Shown here piece by piece: positions 7,974 to 15,537 of a stretch of 28,700 nt of DNA. Within the stretch, counting starts at the first letter, position 1, and each line of letters begins with the position of its first letter. The notes below the pieces were generated by a model that worked only from the letters and a program-made list of their open reading frames with translations, was not told the DNA's origin and did no database searches. Location: assembly GCA_035649575.1 (NCBI GenBank), contig DASRJH010000075.1, positions 1 to 28,700 on the forward strand. Reading direction: 5' to 3'. Made by a program: the position numbers and the translations under genes. The stretch comes from DASVAL01 sp035649575. GTDB lineage: Bacteria > Planctomycetota > UBA1135 > UBA2386.

Positions 7974-8246
7974 ATGCTGCAACTGGTCTGGTGCCTGATG
8001 TTGCTGCTCAACGTGATCGCGGTGTTCGTGTTCGGCTTCGACAAATGGCGCAGCCGCGGTGAGGGACGCCGCGTGCGCGAGCGGACGCTGTTGTGGCTCG
8101 TCTTCCTCGGCGGCTGGATCGGCGCGTATCTCGCAATGGCGTGGTTCCATCACAAGACCCAGAAGCAGCCGTTCCGGCGCTACTTGATACTGTGGACCAT
8201 CGTGAACCCGTTCTGGGTCGTCGTCTGGTGGACGCTGCGCGCCTGA
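7974..8246 (+). CDS. DUF1294 family small membrane protein
   Basis: The 90-residue product has three hydrophobic segments (about 4-24, 39-58 and 70-87). Between them sit the family's signature blocks: FGFDKWRSR at 20-28, RRVRERTLLWLVFLGG at about 32-47, and FHHKTQKQPFR at 58-68. Length and order are those of DUF1294. The function is unknown; some relatives are fused to cold-shock domains, but this one is not. It starts 77 bp from the divergent ilvA gene and ends facing the parvulin gene, with hairpins between. Confidence 0.88.
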   Translation: MLQLVWCLMLLLNVIAVFVFGFDKWRSRGEGRRVRERTLLWLVFLGGWIGAYLAMAWFHHKTQKQPFRRYLILWTIVNPFWVVVWWTLRA

Positions 8247-8295
8247 CCGCTGTTCCGATCACGTGACCGCTTCTGCGAGGCAACAGGCTTCCGAG

Positions 8296-8355
8296 GGCGC
8301 CGCCGCGGGGCTGACTGCGTGTTTCGCCGTTGTTGTTTCCCCGCGTTGCGGCGCC
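8296..8355. terminator. long imperfect inverted repeat between convergent genes
   Basis: Positions 8296-8310 pair fully with 8339-8355, giving 15 bp of almost pure G/C interrupted only by a two-base TT bulge at 8346-8347. The 28-nt loop is T-rich on the forward strand. It begins 49 bases after the DUF1294 stop and lies between convergent genes, so a two-way transcription stop is the simplest reading. No classic T tract follows. Confidence 0.55.
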
Positions 8356-8373
8356 GCAGCATCTCCTGCAGTC

Positions 8374-8394
8374 GTGAGTCGCGAAGCGACTCAC
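8374..8394 (-). terminator. perfect 9-bp hairpin over the parvulin-gene stop codon
   Basis: GTGAGTCGC at 8374-8382 pairs perfectly with GCGACTCAC at 8386-8394 around a three-base loop. The right arm contains the stop codon (8391-8393) of the parvulin gene. It lies 18 bases from the larger inverted repeat, so the convergent gap holds two stacked stem-loops. Confidence 0.5.
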
Positions 8395-9500
8395 AACAGC
8401 AGTTGCACGTTCGCGGCCTTGCGGGCGTCGAAGAGCCGCGTCTCCTGCCTCGAACGGCGCATGACCATCCGGATCGTCGGCATCGCGTCGTCGGTGAACA
8501 GCATGAAGACCTGCTGATTGAAATCGAGACGCCTGCAGATGTGCCAACCGTATTGGGTCTCGATCACGTCGCTGACCTCACCGTCGCGCAGGTTCCATGC
8601 GGCGCGACATAGGGTCGCGGGCATGCGATCGTCGAAACGGTGCAGGCCACCGAGCAGGCCGCCTTCGTGTGCGGTGCGCGTGTCGTCGGACCACCGTGCG
8701 GCGACGTCCTCGAAGTTGCTGCCATCCGGGCGCAAGCGGGCGCGGATCTCGGCGAGCCGCTGGTTCGCGCGCGCACGGCCCTCCTCGGCGAGCAGGATGC
8801 CGGTGCCGCCGTCGCGATGCTGCACGAGGATGTGGGCCACCTTGACCTGACCACCGAACACCCTCGCATTCGCGTTGAAGAACGCCTGCATCTCCCCGCG
8901 CTGGTAGTCGTCGGGCTCGAGGTAGTCGAGGAAGCCCTGTACTTCGCAGGCCAGGCCGCTGCGCAGCTGGAAATCGGCGAGCAGCGAGTTCACGAGCCGC
9001 TGCGTGAGCTCGGTCGTGCGTCCGCTCTCGCGGCGGTTGGCCGTGTAGGTGTCGAGCCAGGTCTGGAACTTGGCCTTCAGGTCCGCACTCTGGGCCTCGG
9101 TCAGCTTCTTCTCGTCGACGGCCTGCTCGCCGAGACTCAGCCGCAGCGCGTGCAGATCGGCGAACTGCCTGACCCACGGCGCGATGAGGTCGGACTGCAG
9201 CATGCGCTGGATCTCGGGGCGCGGCATCGCATCGCGGAAGCCCGGGAAGTGCTTGCTGTCGATGTGGTCGATCAGTTCGCCGAGCGTGAGCGACCGGCTG
9301 CCGACGATCGCGACGGCGACGTCCTTGTCGCGCGGATAGCGGCGCACGAGGAAGTGGGGGGCGGCCTGTGTTGGGGGCGGTTCCGCGGTCTTCTGGGCCG
9401 GTGCTTCGGGCGGTGGTGTCTCGGGGGTTTGGGCCGGCAGCCAAGCAGACATGGCCAGGACGGCCAGGGACACGCGGTGTTTTCGCTCAGGGTGCGACAT
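8391..9500 (-). CDS. exported parvulin-type peptidyl-prolyl isomerase
   Basis: The 369-residue product has a signal peptide (about 1-24, ending AWLPAQ), then a Pro/Glu/Ala-rich linker to about 50. A SurA/PpiD-like helical N-domain spans about 60-210. The parvulin domain (about 218-330) shows VKVAHILVQHRD, FEDVAARWSDD, GGLLGGLHRF and GEVSDVIETQYGWHICRR, the conserved strand-helix order with the GWHI end. It should assist folding of secreted or outer-membrane proteins in the periplasm. ATG 9500 is chosen because the signal peptide follows at once; an upstream frame extension to 9761 runs antisense to the kinase gene. No ribosome site is visible. The divergent gap to the kinase gene (145 bp) holds no clear promoter. 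Confidence 0.87.
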   Translation of the reverse strand: MSHPERKHRVSLAVLAMSAWLPAQTPETPPPEAPAQKTAEPPPTQAAPHFLVRRYPRDKDVAVAIVGSRSLTLGELIDHIDSKHFPGFRDAMPRPEIQRMLQSDLIAPWVRQFADLHALRLSLGEQAVDEKKLTEAQSADLKAKFQTWLDTYTANRRESGRTTELTQRLVNSLLADFQLRSGLACEVQGFLDYLEPDDYQRGEMQAFFNANARVFGGQVKVAHILVQHRDGGTGILLAEEGRARANQRLAEIRARLRPDGSNFEDVAARWSDDTRTAHEGGLLGGLHRFDDRMPATLCRAAWNLRDGEVSDVIETQYGWHICRRLDFNQQVFMLFTDDAMPTIRMVMRRSRQETRLFDARKAANVQLLL

Positions 9501-9645
9501 GGGGAAGGTGCGGGTGCAGACGGAATAGCATGGCACGCGTCTGTCGTAACGGCGCCCTCTTGTCCAGGGAAAGCTCGGCCGGGCGTTCTCGTCTTCGCGG
9601 TAGTTGCGGTGGCTTGGCTTGCACGCGGAGCGGCACCTCGTTCCG

Positions 9646-10839
9646 ATGTTGGAAATGACTGTCACGCCGCGCTCGCGACTGGTCGACGCCATCGAGGCCA
9701 GGTTCCGGGCCGACTTCGGGGAGCAGCCGTTCCGGCGCTTCTTCGCACCGGGCCGGATCAATCTCGTGGGGGCTCACCTCGACTACAACGGCGGCGACGT
9801 GCTGCCGATGGCCGTCGACCGCGGCATCTACGCCGCGATGCGGTTGCGCTCCGACGGCCGGATCAGCTGCCGCAGCCTCGACCAGGAGCTCGTCGTCGAC
9901 ATCGACGCCGCCGACGTCGGTGCGCGCACGCGACCCGAGTGGGGCTGGGCCGGCTATCCGATCGGCGTCTGGCACGGGTTCCAGCAGCGCACGGGGCTCG
10001 GGAACGGGTTCGAGGCCGTCTTCGGCGGCGATCTGCCGATCGCGTCGGGTCTCTCGTCGTCGGCGGCGCTCGAGATCGTCACGGCGATCGGCCTCGATGC
10101 GCTGCACGGCACGAGCCTCGAACGGCAGCAACTCGCGCTGCTCGCGCATCGCGCCGAGACCGGCTTCGTCGGCGTGCGCTGCGGCATCATGGACCAGTTC
10201 GCCTCGGCGCTCGGCCGCGCGGGCAAGGTGCTGCTGCTGCACTGTGCTGGACCACGCTGGGAACACGTGCCGTTCGACCCGGAGGCGTGCGAAGTGCTCG
10301 TACTCGACACCAAGAAGCCGCGCCTGCTCGCGAAGAGCGGCTTCAACGAGCGCGTCGCCCAGTGTGCGACGGCGCACGAGATCCTGCGCACGCACGCGCG
10401 CGACCTCCCGCACCTGGCGTCCTACACGCTCGGCGATCTCGAGCAGAGTCGCGAGGCCATGGACGAGGTGTTGTTCCGCCGCGCGCGTCACGTCGTGACC
10501 GAGATGGAGCGCACGCGCGCCGGGGCGGCGGCGCTGCGCCGTCACGACTACTCGACGCTCGGTGCCCAGCTCGACGCGAGCCATCGCTCCGCGGCGGGCG
10601 ACTACGAGGTCAGCTGCGAAGAGCTCGACGTGATCACGGCCGCTGCGCGCGGCAACGAGGGGGTGTTCGGGTCCAGGCTCACCGGGGCCGGCTTCGGCGG
10701 CTGCGCGATCGCGCTGTTGCGGCCCGGTGCGTTCGGCGACGTCGTCGCGAAGGTCAGCGAAGTGTTCCTGCAACGTTTCGGCGTCGTGCCCGCCTTCGAC
10801 GTGCTGCGTGTCGGCGCGGGACCCGGTGAGATCGACTAG
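9646..10839 (+). CDS. galK: galactokinase-family GHMP sugar kinase
   Basis: The 397-residue product has all GHMP kinase motifs: the sugar-binding block APGRINLVGAHLDYNGG at 34-50, the ATP loop PIASGLSSSAALE at 131-143, CGIMDQF at 179-185 with the catalytic Asp183, and motif 3 GSRLTGAGFGGCAIAL near the C-terminus. Galactokinase phosphorylates galactose at C1 using ATP in the cytoplasm. Two positions that contact the sugar in known enzymes differ: the Glu of GEHTDY is Ala43 here, and the Tyr of the SEYN-type motif is Phe in SGFNERVAQC. Arg37, His44 and Asp46 are kept. The substrate may therefore not be galactose. No galT, galE or galM is nearby. ATG 9646 is preferred over TTG 9604; ATG 9655 is also possible. 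The next gene starts 43 bp downstream on the same strand. Confidence 0.85.
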   Translation: MLEMTVTPRSRLVDAIEARFRADFGEQPFRRFFAPGRINLVGAHLDYNGGDVLPMAVDRGIYAAMRLRSDGRISCRSLDQELVVDIDAADVGARTRPEWGWAGYPIGVWHGFQQRTGLGNGFEAVFGGDLPIASGLSSSAALEIVTAIGLDALHGTSLERQQLALLAHRAETGFVGVRCGIMDQFASALGRAGKVLLLHCAGPRWEHVPFDPEACEVLVLDTKKPRLLAKSGFNERVAQCATAHEILRTHARDLPHLASYTLGDLEQSREAMDEVLFRRARHVVTEMERTRAGAAALRRHDYSTLGAQLDASHRSAAGDYEVSCEELDVITAAARGNEGVFGSRLTGAGFGGCAIALLRPGAFGDVVAKVSEVFLQRFGVVPAFDVLRVGAGPGEID

Positions 10840-10882
10840 ATGATTGGGGGCCCTCTCGCCGTGCCCGCGCGGTAACCTGCTC

Positions 10883-12334
10883 ATGCCGATGCCGACCATC
10901 GAGTTCGACGCCCAGGACTACCGATCCGACCAGAGCTTCGCGCGCGCCCACTATCGGCTCGAGGGCGATGCCGCGCAGGGCTGGCGCATCTATCGCGACG
11001 GCGCGCTGGCCCTCGGACTCGGGCCGGGTTTCCGCCCGCTGCGTGTGCGCCAATGCGGCGTGTGCTCGACCGACCTCGCGCGGCACCATCTGCCGTTCCC
11101 GCTGCCGCAGGTGACCGGCCACGAAGTCGTGGCGCTCGACGAAGCCGGACGTCGCTACGTCGTCGAGATCAACGCGTCGCACACTGCGCGCGGCGTGCCG
11201 AGCGACTGCGCGTTCTGCCGTATGGGCCTGCACACGCACTGCCCCGAGCGCGTGGTGCTCGGCATCCACGACCTTCCCGGTGGATTCGGTCCGTGGATCC
11301 TCGCGCCGGTCCAGGCCTGCATCGAAGTGCCTGCGAACGTACCCGACAGCGCGGCCGTGCTCGTCGAGCCGTTCGCGGCGGCGTTGCACGCCGTGCACAC
11401 GATCGCACCGCGCGAGGGCGACAAGATTGCGGTGTTGGGGCCGCGGCGGCTCGGCATGCTCGTCGTGGCCGCGCTCGCGGGCGTGCGCGCGCAACGGCGC
11501 GCCGCCGGCGGGGACTTCGCGATCGCCGCGGTGGCGCGCGATCCCGCGATGCTGCAGCTCGCGCGCACGTTCGGCGCGACCGAGGGCCATCTGATCGGAG
11601 GTCGCGATCCCGGGCCTTCGGAAGGCTCGTTCGACGTGGTCATCGACACGACCGGAAACCCGGACGGTCTGGCCACGGCCGTGCGTCTCGCGCGGCGCGA
11701 AGTCCATCTGAAGTCGACGCACGGGCAGCCGAGCAATGGCCTCGGCCACCTGACCGAGCTCGTCGTCGACGAGCTGGCCATCGCACGGTTTCCCGACGCG
11801 GCACCGGCCAAAGGCACGTCGGTCTGGGAACGCGCGCGCACCGGCAGCCGGCCGCGCATCGCGTGGCTCGCGGCGGTGCCGCCGCCGCCATGGTTGACGG
11901 CCTCGGCCGACGTGCAGCGCGGCGACGCGGCAGCACTGGCGCAACACTACGCGGCCCCGCGCGACGGCCTGCCGCGCGCGGACACGGCGGTCGCGGCGAC
12001 GGCGGCGCAGATCGATGCCGCGATCCGTCCGCGCGCGGGGCACGAGCAGGCGCTCGTGAGGCCGCGCGGCACCGTGCTCTTGCACCCGACGGCGGACGTG
12101 GCGGCCTCGCCGTTGCTCGCCGCGGTCAAGACACGCGATCTACGGCTCACGAGCTCGCGCTGCGGCGACTTCCGCCAGGCGCTGCACCTGCTCGCGACGG
12201 ATCCCGAACTGCGTCGCATCGGCGAACGCCTGGTCACGGACCGCTTTCGTGCCGGCGAGCTGTCGCAGGCCTTCGCGACGGCGCGTTCGCGCGCGTGCAT
12301 CAAGGCCGTCGTCGAGCACGAAGCCACCTCATGA
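10883..12334 (+). CDS. zinc-binding alcohol-dehydrogenase-like (MDR) protein with large insertion
   Basis: The 483-residue product is an MDR-superfamily oxidoreductase, about 130 residues longer than usual. Seen: the catalytic-zinc Cys61 in CGVCSTDL, GHEVV at 79-83 (His80, Glu81), a CAFCRMGLHTHC structural-zinc loop at 109-120 with three of the normal four cysteines, and VEPFAAALHAVH near 161-172. The nucleotide loop reads VLGPRRLGMLVV. After FDVVIDTTGNPDG and KSTHG, about 130 Ala-rich residues (roughly 290-410) interrupt the Rossmann domain. The standard C-terminal block then resumes (FRQALHLLATDPELRR, then AFATARSRACIKAVV). It probably oxidises or reduces a polyol or sugar alcohol. Its stop overlaps the next start by 4 nt, implying coupled translation. 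ATG 10889 is an alternative start. It has no clear ribosome site. Confidence 0.78.
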   Translation: MPMPTIEFDAQDYRSDQSFARAHYRLEGDAAQGWRIYRDGALALGLGPGFRPLRVRQCGVCSTDLARHHLPFPLPQVTGHEVVALDEAGRRYVVEINASHTARGVPSDCAFCRMGLHTHCPERVVLGIHDLPGGFGPWILAPVQACIEVPANVPDSAAVLVEPFAAALHAVHTIAPREGDKIAVLGPRRLGMLVVAALAGVRAQRRAAGGDFAIAAVARDPAMLQLARTFGATEGHLIGGRDPGPSEGSFDVVIDTTGNPDGLATAVRLARREVHLKSTHGQPSNGLGHLTELVVDELAIARFPDAAPAKGTSVWERARTGSRPRIAWLAAVPPPPWLTASADVQRGDAAALAQHYAAPRDGLPRADTAVAATAAQIDAAIRPRAGHEQALVRPRGTVLLHPTADVAASPLLAAVKTRDLRLTSSRCGDFRQALHLLATDPELRRIGERLVTDRFRAGELSQAFATARSRACIKAVVEHEATS

Positions 12335-14769
12335 CGGGCCGCCACGAGATACCGACTTCGTTGGGGCCCGCGCTCGTGCCCGCGGACGGCGTCTGGGCGC
12401 TCGACGTCAGCTCGCTGCCGGTCCTGCACGGTCTGTCCGTGCTGTCGCGGGCGCTCGCCGAGATGGTCACAGCACAGGCCAGGAGCGACCGCATCGACAT
12501 CACGATCGAGCGGCGCCTGCGTTCGCGCGAGAACCCCGAGCTGATCGAGGACTTCGGCATCGAGCTGGTCAAGCTCGCGGCGGAAGTCGACGCGACCGCG
12601 GCGATCCTCGCGCGTCCGGACGTGTTCGAGACGCGTCTGCGCGCGCTGCTCGGCAGCCTGCAACGCGCGAGCTACCGCGATGCGCTGTTGCCGCAGGGCA
12701 GTGCTCAGTCCAAGGCGCTCGTCGCCGAGTTCGGCGACGGCGAGCAACGCCAGCGGTTCGTGCTCGAACACGTGCTCGCGCGCCGCGAGCCGGGCCGCGG
12801 CGCCTTCCGCATCACGATCGAAGCGGGCCCATGCCGCCTCGATCTACAGACGATCCCGCACGTGCGCATCGAGCGCGTCGAGGACCGCCACTTCATCGCG
12901 GGTTCGACGCGCATCGCGCAGACCTGGGCCGAGTCGCTGCGGCGCGAGGCCGAACGCGGGCGCCGTTCGTTCCTCGAGCTGCGGTCGCCGCACAGCCACC
13001 TGTTCCGGCAGTTGGACCAGGCCGGCCTCGCCTCGATCGAGAGGGTCGCGCTGCAGTGGTCGGAGACGGCATTGCCGTTCCTGCTCGAGAACGACCCGGC
13101 CGAAGTCAGCGAGCTGCTGAAGCGCGTGTTGCTGACGCTCGAGGACCGCGGCGTACGCGAGCTGCTGTCGGGGCGCGAGGTCGTGCGCGTCGACACGGGC
13201 GGCGTGCCCGTGTTCCTCGACGTGGCGCAACTCGGCCGCGTGCTGCTGCTGTCGCTCGGGCAGCGCCGCGAACGCGTCGACGCGGCGGCCTTCCTGCAGC
13301 GCATGCCGTCCTTGACCGCCGTCGCCGGCAGCCACGACAAGACCCAGCCGTTGTGCTCAGTGAAGGTCTTCCTCGTGCACCACATGACGGGCGAGGTCGT
13401 GGGGCTCATCGCGGCGCTGCGCGCGCTGGGCTGCCGCGACCTCACGTGCCTGTTCGTGGCCTACGCCGGCGAGCCGCCCGTCAGCTACCTCGATGCGATC
13501 CTCGATCTGCCGCCCGACGAGTTCCGCGCGCTCGCGCTCGTGCACGTTCCGGATCGCAACCGCGTCGAGGGGCATTACCGCCTGTCCTCGCAATACTCGC
13601 GGCTCGACGAGGTCGCCGAGATCGAAGCGGCGCTGCGCGGGCGCGAAGGCCACTACCTCGAAGCGATGCGCGCCGTGGCCATCGTGCCGTTCCTGCGCCA
13701 GGTCGCGCGCGCCGAAGCAGCCGGCGAGAACTGTCTGCTCGTCGAGGACGGCGGCTATCTGGGGCCCGTAGTGCAGGAGGCCATTCTGCAGGGATTGTCG
13801 GTGCAGGCCTTCGCTGCGCGATTGGGTCACACCGTGCACGACGCGCGGCCGCTCGGCTCGGTGCTCGGCCCCCGTTTGCTCGGCACGGTCGAGCACACGC
13901 GCAACGGCTTCGACCGGTTGTGCGAGGTCGAACGAAAGCACGGACGGCTCGCGCTGCCGGCGTACTCGATCGCGATCTCGAACAGGAAGCGCGTGGTCGA
14001 AGCGCGCGAGGTGGCGACTTCGGTGCTCGGCGCGGTCGAGACCGTGCTGAATGCCGCCGGCCGGATCCTGTCGCGGCGTTCGTGTCTCGTGCTCGGTTCG
14101 CGCGGCGCGATCGGCGCCGAGCTGTGCAAGGCGCTCGGTACGCGTCTCGATGCGCCCGAGCAGGCGCTGCTGGGCATCGACCACGTCGTGCAGGGGCCGT
14201 GCGACGAGGCCGGCTATCGCGAAGCTCGAGCACTCGCGAACCTGCCGCCGCAGTGCTGGCTCGACGTCGACCTCGTGATCGGCGTCACGGGAACCAGCGT
14301 GCTGCAGGGCGCCGACGTCGAGCGCTGGCTCGCCGAGGGCAGCAAGGACATGCTCGTGCTGGCCAGCGCCTCGACGAAGAAGGCCGAGTTCCGCGACGTC
14401 ATGGAGTGGTTCGACGGTCTGTTGCGCAGCGAGCAGCCGCGTATCGCGGGTCGGCCCGTCGCGATCGCCGTCGAGGAACTGCTCGACCCGCGCACGGCGC
14501 GGGTCTACGGCCACCGCTGGTGCTTTCAGCTCGCGGGCGGGCGTGCGGCGGCGATCTGGGCGCTCGGTCAGCTGACGCCGATCAATTTCCTGTTCTACGG
14601 CGTCGCGACCGAGCTCATCGACGAGGTGCTGGCCGAGTTGCTGTCGCTGACGCTCGGCGCGGTGCGGCGCGCCGCGCAGGGAGTGCGCGAGCTGCGCCTG
14701 CTGGCCGTGGACCGCGACGTCGACGCGAATGCCGTGAACCTCGTGCAGGCACCCATGCCGCTGCGCTGA
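12331..14769 (+). CDS. large protein with adenosylhomocysteinase-like fold, function unknown
   Basis: The 812-residue cytoplasmic product is not a family I can name. Residues 1-330 are charged, mostly helical, and unrecognised. From about 340 the order of elements resembles S-adenosylhomocysteine hydrolase: VKVFLVHHMTGEVVGLIAAL at 344-363, FVAYAGEPPVSYLDAI, LVEDGGYLGP near 470-479, HTRNGFDRL, then a Rossmann nucleotide loop CLVLGSRGAIGAELCKALG at 585-603, DLVIGVTGTSVL near 647 and LASASTKKAEFRD. True hydrolases are about 430-480 residues, with different catalytic and GxGxxG motifs, so this is at best a divergent or repurposed NAD-binding relative. It overlaps the dehydrogenase gene by 4 nt (ATGA), implying a shared job. 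A hairpin follows 22 bases after the stop. That it is a real gene is sure; its role is not. Confidence 0.7.
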   Translation: MTGRHEIPTSLGPALVPADGVWALDVSSLPVLHGLSVLSRALAEMVTAQARSDRIDITIERRLRSRENPELIEDFGIELVKLAAEVDATAAILARPDVFETRLRALLGSLQRASYRDALLPQGSAQSKALVAEFGDGEQRQRFVLEHVLARREPGRGAFRITIEAGPCRLDLQTIPHVRIERVEDRHFIAGSTRIAQTWAESLRREAERGRRSFLELRSPHSHLFRQLDQAGLASIERVALQWSETALPFLLENDPAEVSELLKRVLLTLEDRGVRELLSGREVVRVDTGGVPVFLDVAQLGRVLLLSLGQRRERVDAAAFLQRMPSLTAVAGSHDKTQPLCSVKVFLVHHMTGEVVGLIAALRALGCRDLTCLFVAYAGEPPVSYLDAILDLPPDEFRALALVHVPDRNRVEGHYRLSSQYSRLDEVAEIEAALRGREGHYLEAMRAVAIVPFLRQVARAEAAGENCLLVEDGGYLGPVVQEAILQGLSVQAFAARLGHTVHDARPLGSVLGPRLLGTVEHTRNGFDRLCEVERKHGRLALPAYSIAISNRKRVVEAREVATSVLGAVETVLNAAGRILSRRSCLVLGSRGAIGAELCKALGTRLDAPEQALLGIDHVVQGPCDEAGYREARALANLPPQCWLDVDLVIGVTGTSVLQGADVERWLAEGSKDMLVLASASTKKAEFRDVMEWFDGLLRSEQPRIAGRPVAIAVEELLDPRTARVYGHRWCFQLAGGRAAAIWALGQLTPINFLFYGVATELIDEVLAELLSLTLGAVRRAAQGVRELRLLAVDRDVDANAVNLVQAPMPLR

Positions 14770-14791
14770 ACGGCGCACCCGGTGACAGCAA

Positions 14792-14809
14792 GCCGTCGTA
14801 CGCGACGGC
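14792..14809. terminator. hairpin between convergent genes
   Basis: GCCGTCG (14792-14798) and CGACGGC (14803-14809) form a perfect 7-bp stem with a TACG loop, midway in the 90-bp gap between the adenosylhomocysteinase-like gene and the chain-length-factor gene. It could end transcription from both sides. No T tract. Confidence 0.42.
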
Positions 14810-14859
14810 GCGGGCGCGAGGGATCCTTCCGACCCAACGCAAGCCATCGGTCCTCGCGT

Positions 14860-15537
14860 TCAGCGCACCGTCTGTTGCACGCTCCTCGCGAGCTCGGCGA
14901 ACGCCGTGACTCCGTGCCCGGCCCACGCGATGCGCGATGGCAGGCCGAGGCGTCGGTGCGCCAGCAGGACCGCGATCGCGCGGCACGAAGCCTCTGCGTG
15001 CGGCACGCTGTGTTGCAGCACGTCGACCGTGGCGACCAGCGCGAACGTCGCCTCGCCGTTCTCGAGCAGGGCTGAGGCCTCGGCGAGCGAAGCACCGGCC
15101 GCGTCGGGAGCGACCGACAGGCAGATGCTCGGGCCGCGCAGCCCGTAACGCAGCGCCACTTCGCCGAGGCTCGTGCTCGGCAGCGTGTATGGGAAGATCG
15201 GTCCGTCGCACATTTCCGTGCGCATGCTCGCCGCGAAACGCAGGTCCGCGTCGAGACAGCCGAGCGTGGTCTCGACGACGAGCGCCGTGTCGTCGCGCGC
15301 GTCGCGCGGCAGCACCTTCTCGATGTCCGCCGCGGTCGTCGCGAGCACGAGCGCGCGCGAGCACCGGTCGAGCCGGCGGAAGGTCTCGTCGCTGCGGCCG
15401 AACGCGGCGCGGAAGGTGCGGCCCGTGCCCGGTGCTTCGACGCCGAGGCGCTTCCACGTCGTGTGCATGCCGGAGCTGCCCGCGATGCGCTCCTGGTCGA
15501 CGACTCCGACCGCGAGGACCGTGGGCAGCGTGGTCAT
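14860..15537 (-). CDS. beta-ketoacyl synthase-like chain-length factor
   Basis: The 225-residue product is a short ketosynthase-like protein (Ketoacyl-synt_2 type). It keeps the N-terminal thiolase-fold half: ALVVETTLGCLDADLRFA at 85-102, FPYTLPSTSLGEVALRYGL at 115-133, and GPSICLSVAPDAAGASLAEA at 135-154. At the position where active synthases carry the catalytic Cys it reads SVAPDAAG, so it cannot condense acyl chains itself. Such proteins pair with an active synthase and set chain length in aryl-polyene and related pathways. Its ATG overlaps the stop of the upstream active synthase gene, fitting a 1:1 partnership. It is the last gene of the reverse group, ending 90 bp from the convergent gene. 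Confidence 0.8.
   Translation of the reverse strand: MTTLPTVLAVGVVDQERIAGSSGMHTTWKRLGVEAPGTGRTFRAAFGRSDETFRRLDRCSRALVLATTAADIEKVLPRDARDDTALVVETTLGCLDADLRFAASMRTEMCDGPIFPYTLPSTSLGEVALRYGLRGPSICLSVAPDAAGASLAEASALLENGEATFALVATVDVLQHSVPHAEASCRAIAVLLAHRRLGLPSRIAWAGHGVTAFAELARSVQQTVR

Noticed and set aside
12331..14769. A functional adenosylhomocysteinase (ahcY)
   Set aside because: The length is nearly twice normal and the family's hallmark nucleotide loop and catalytic motifs are not found; only the general fold order is similar.
9646..14769. A galactose-utilisation operon
   Set aside because: No galT, galE, galM or sugar transporter is present, and the downstream genes have no known galactose role.
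12249..14909. An 886-codon forward frame over the SAHH-like gene
   Set aside because: Arginine/alanine-rich translation without any domain, in a second frame of the same strand; the 12331 frame has structured motifs and a 4-nt overlap with its neighbour.
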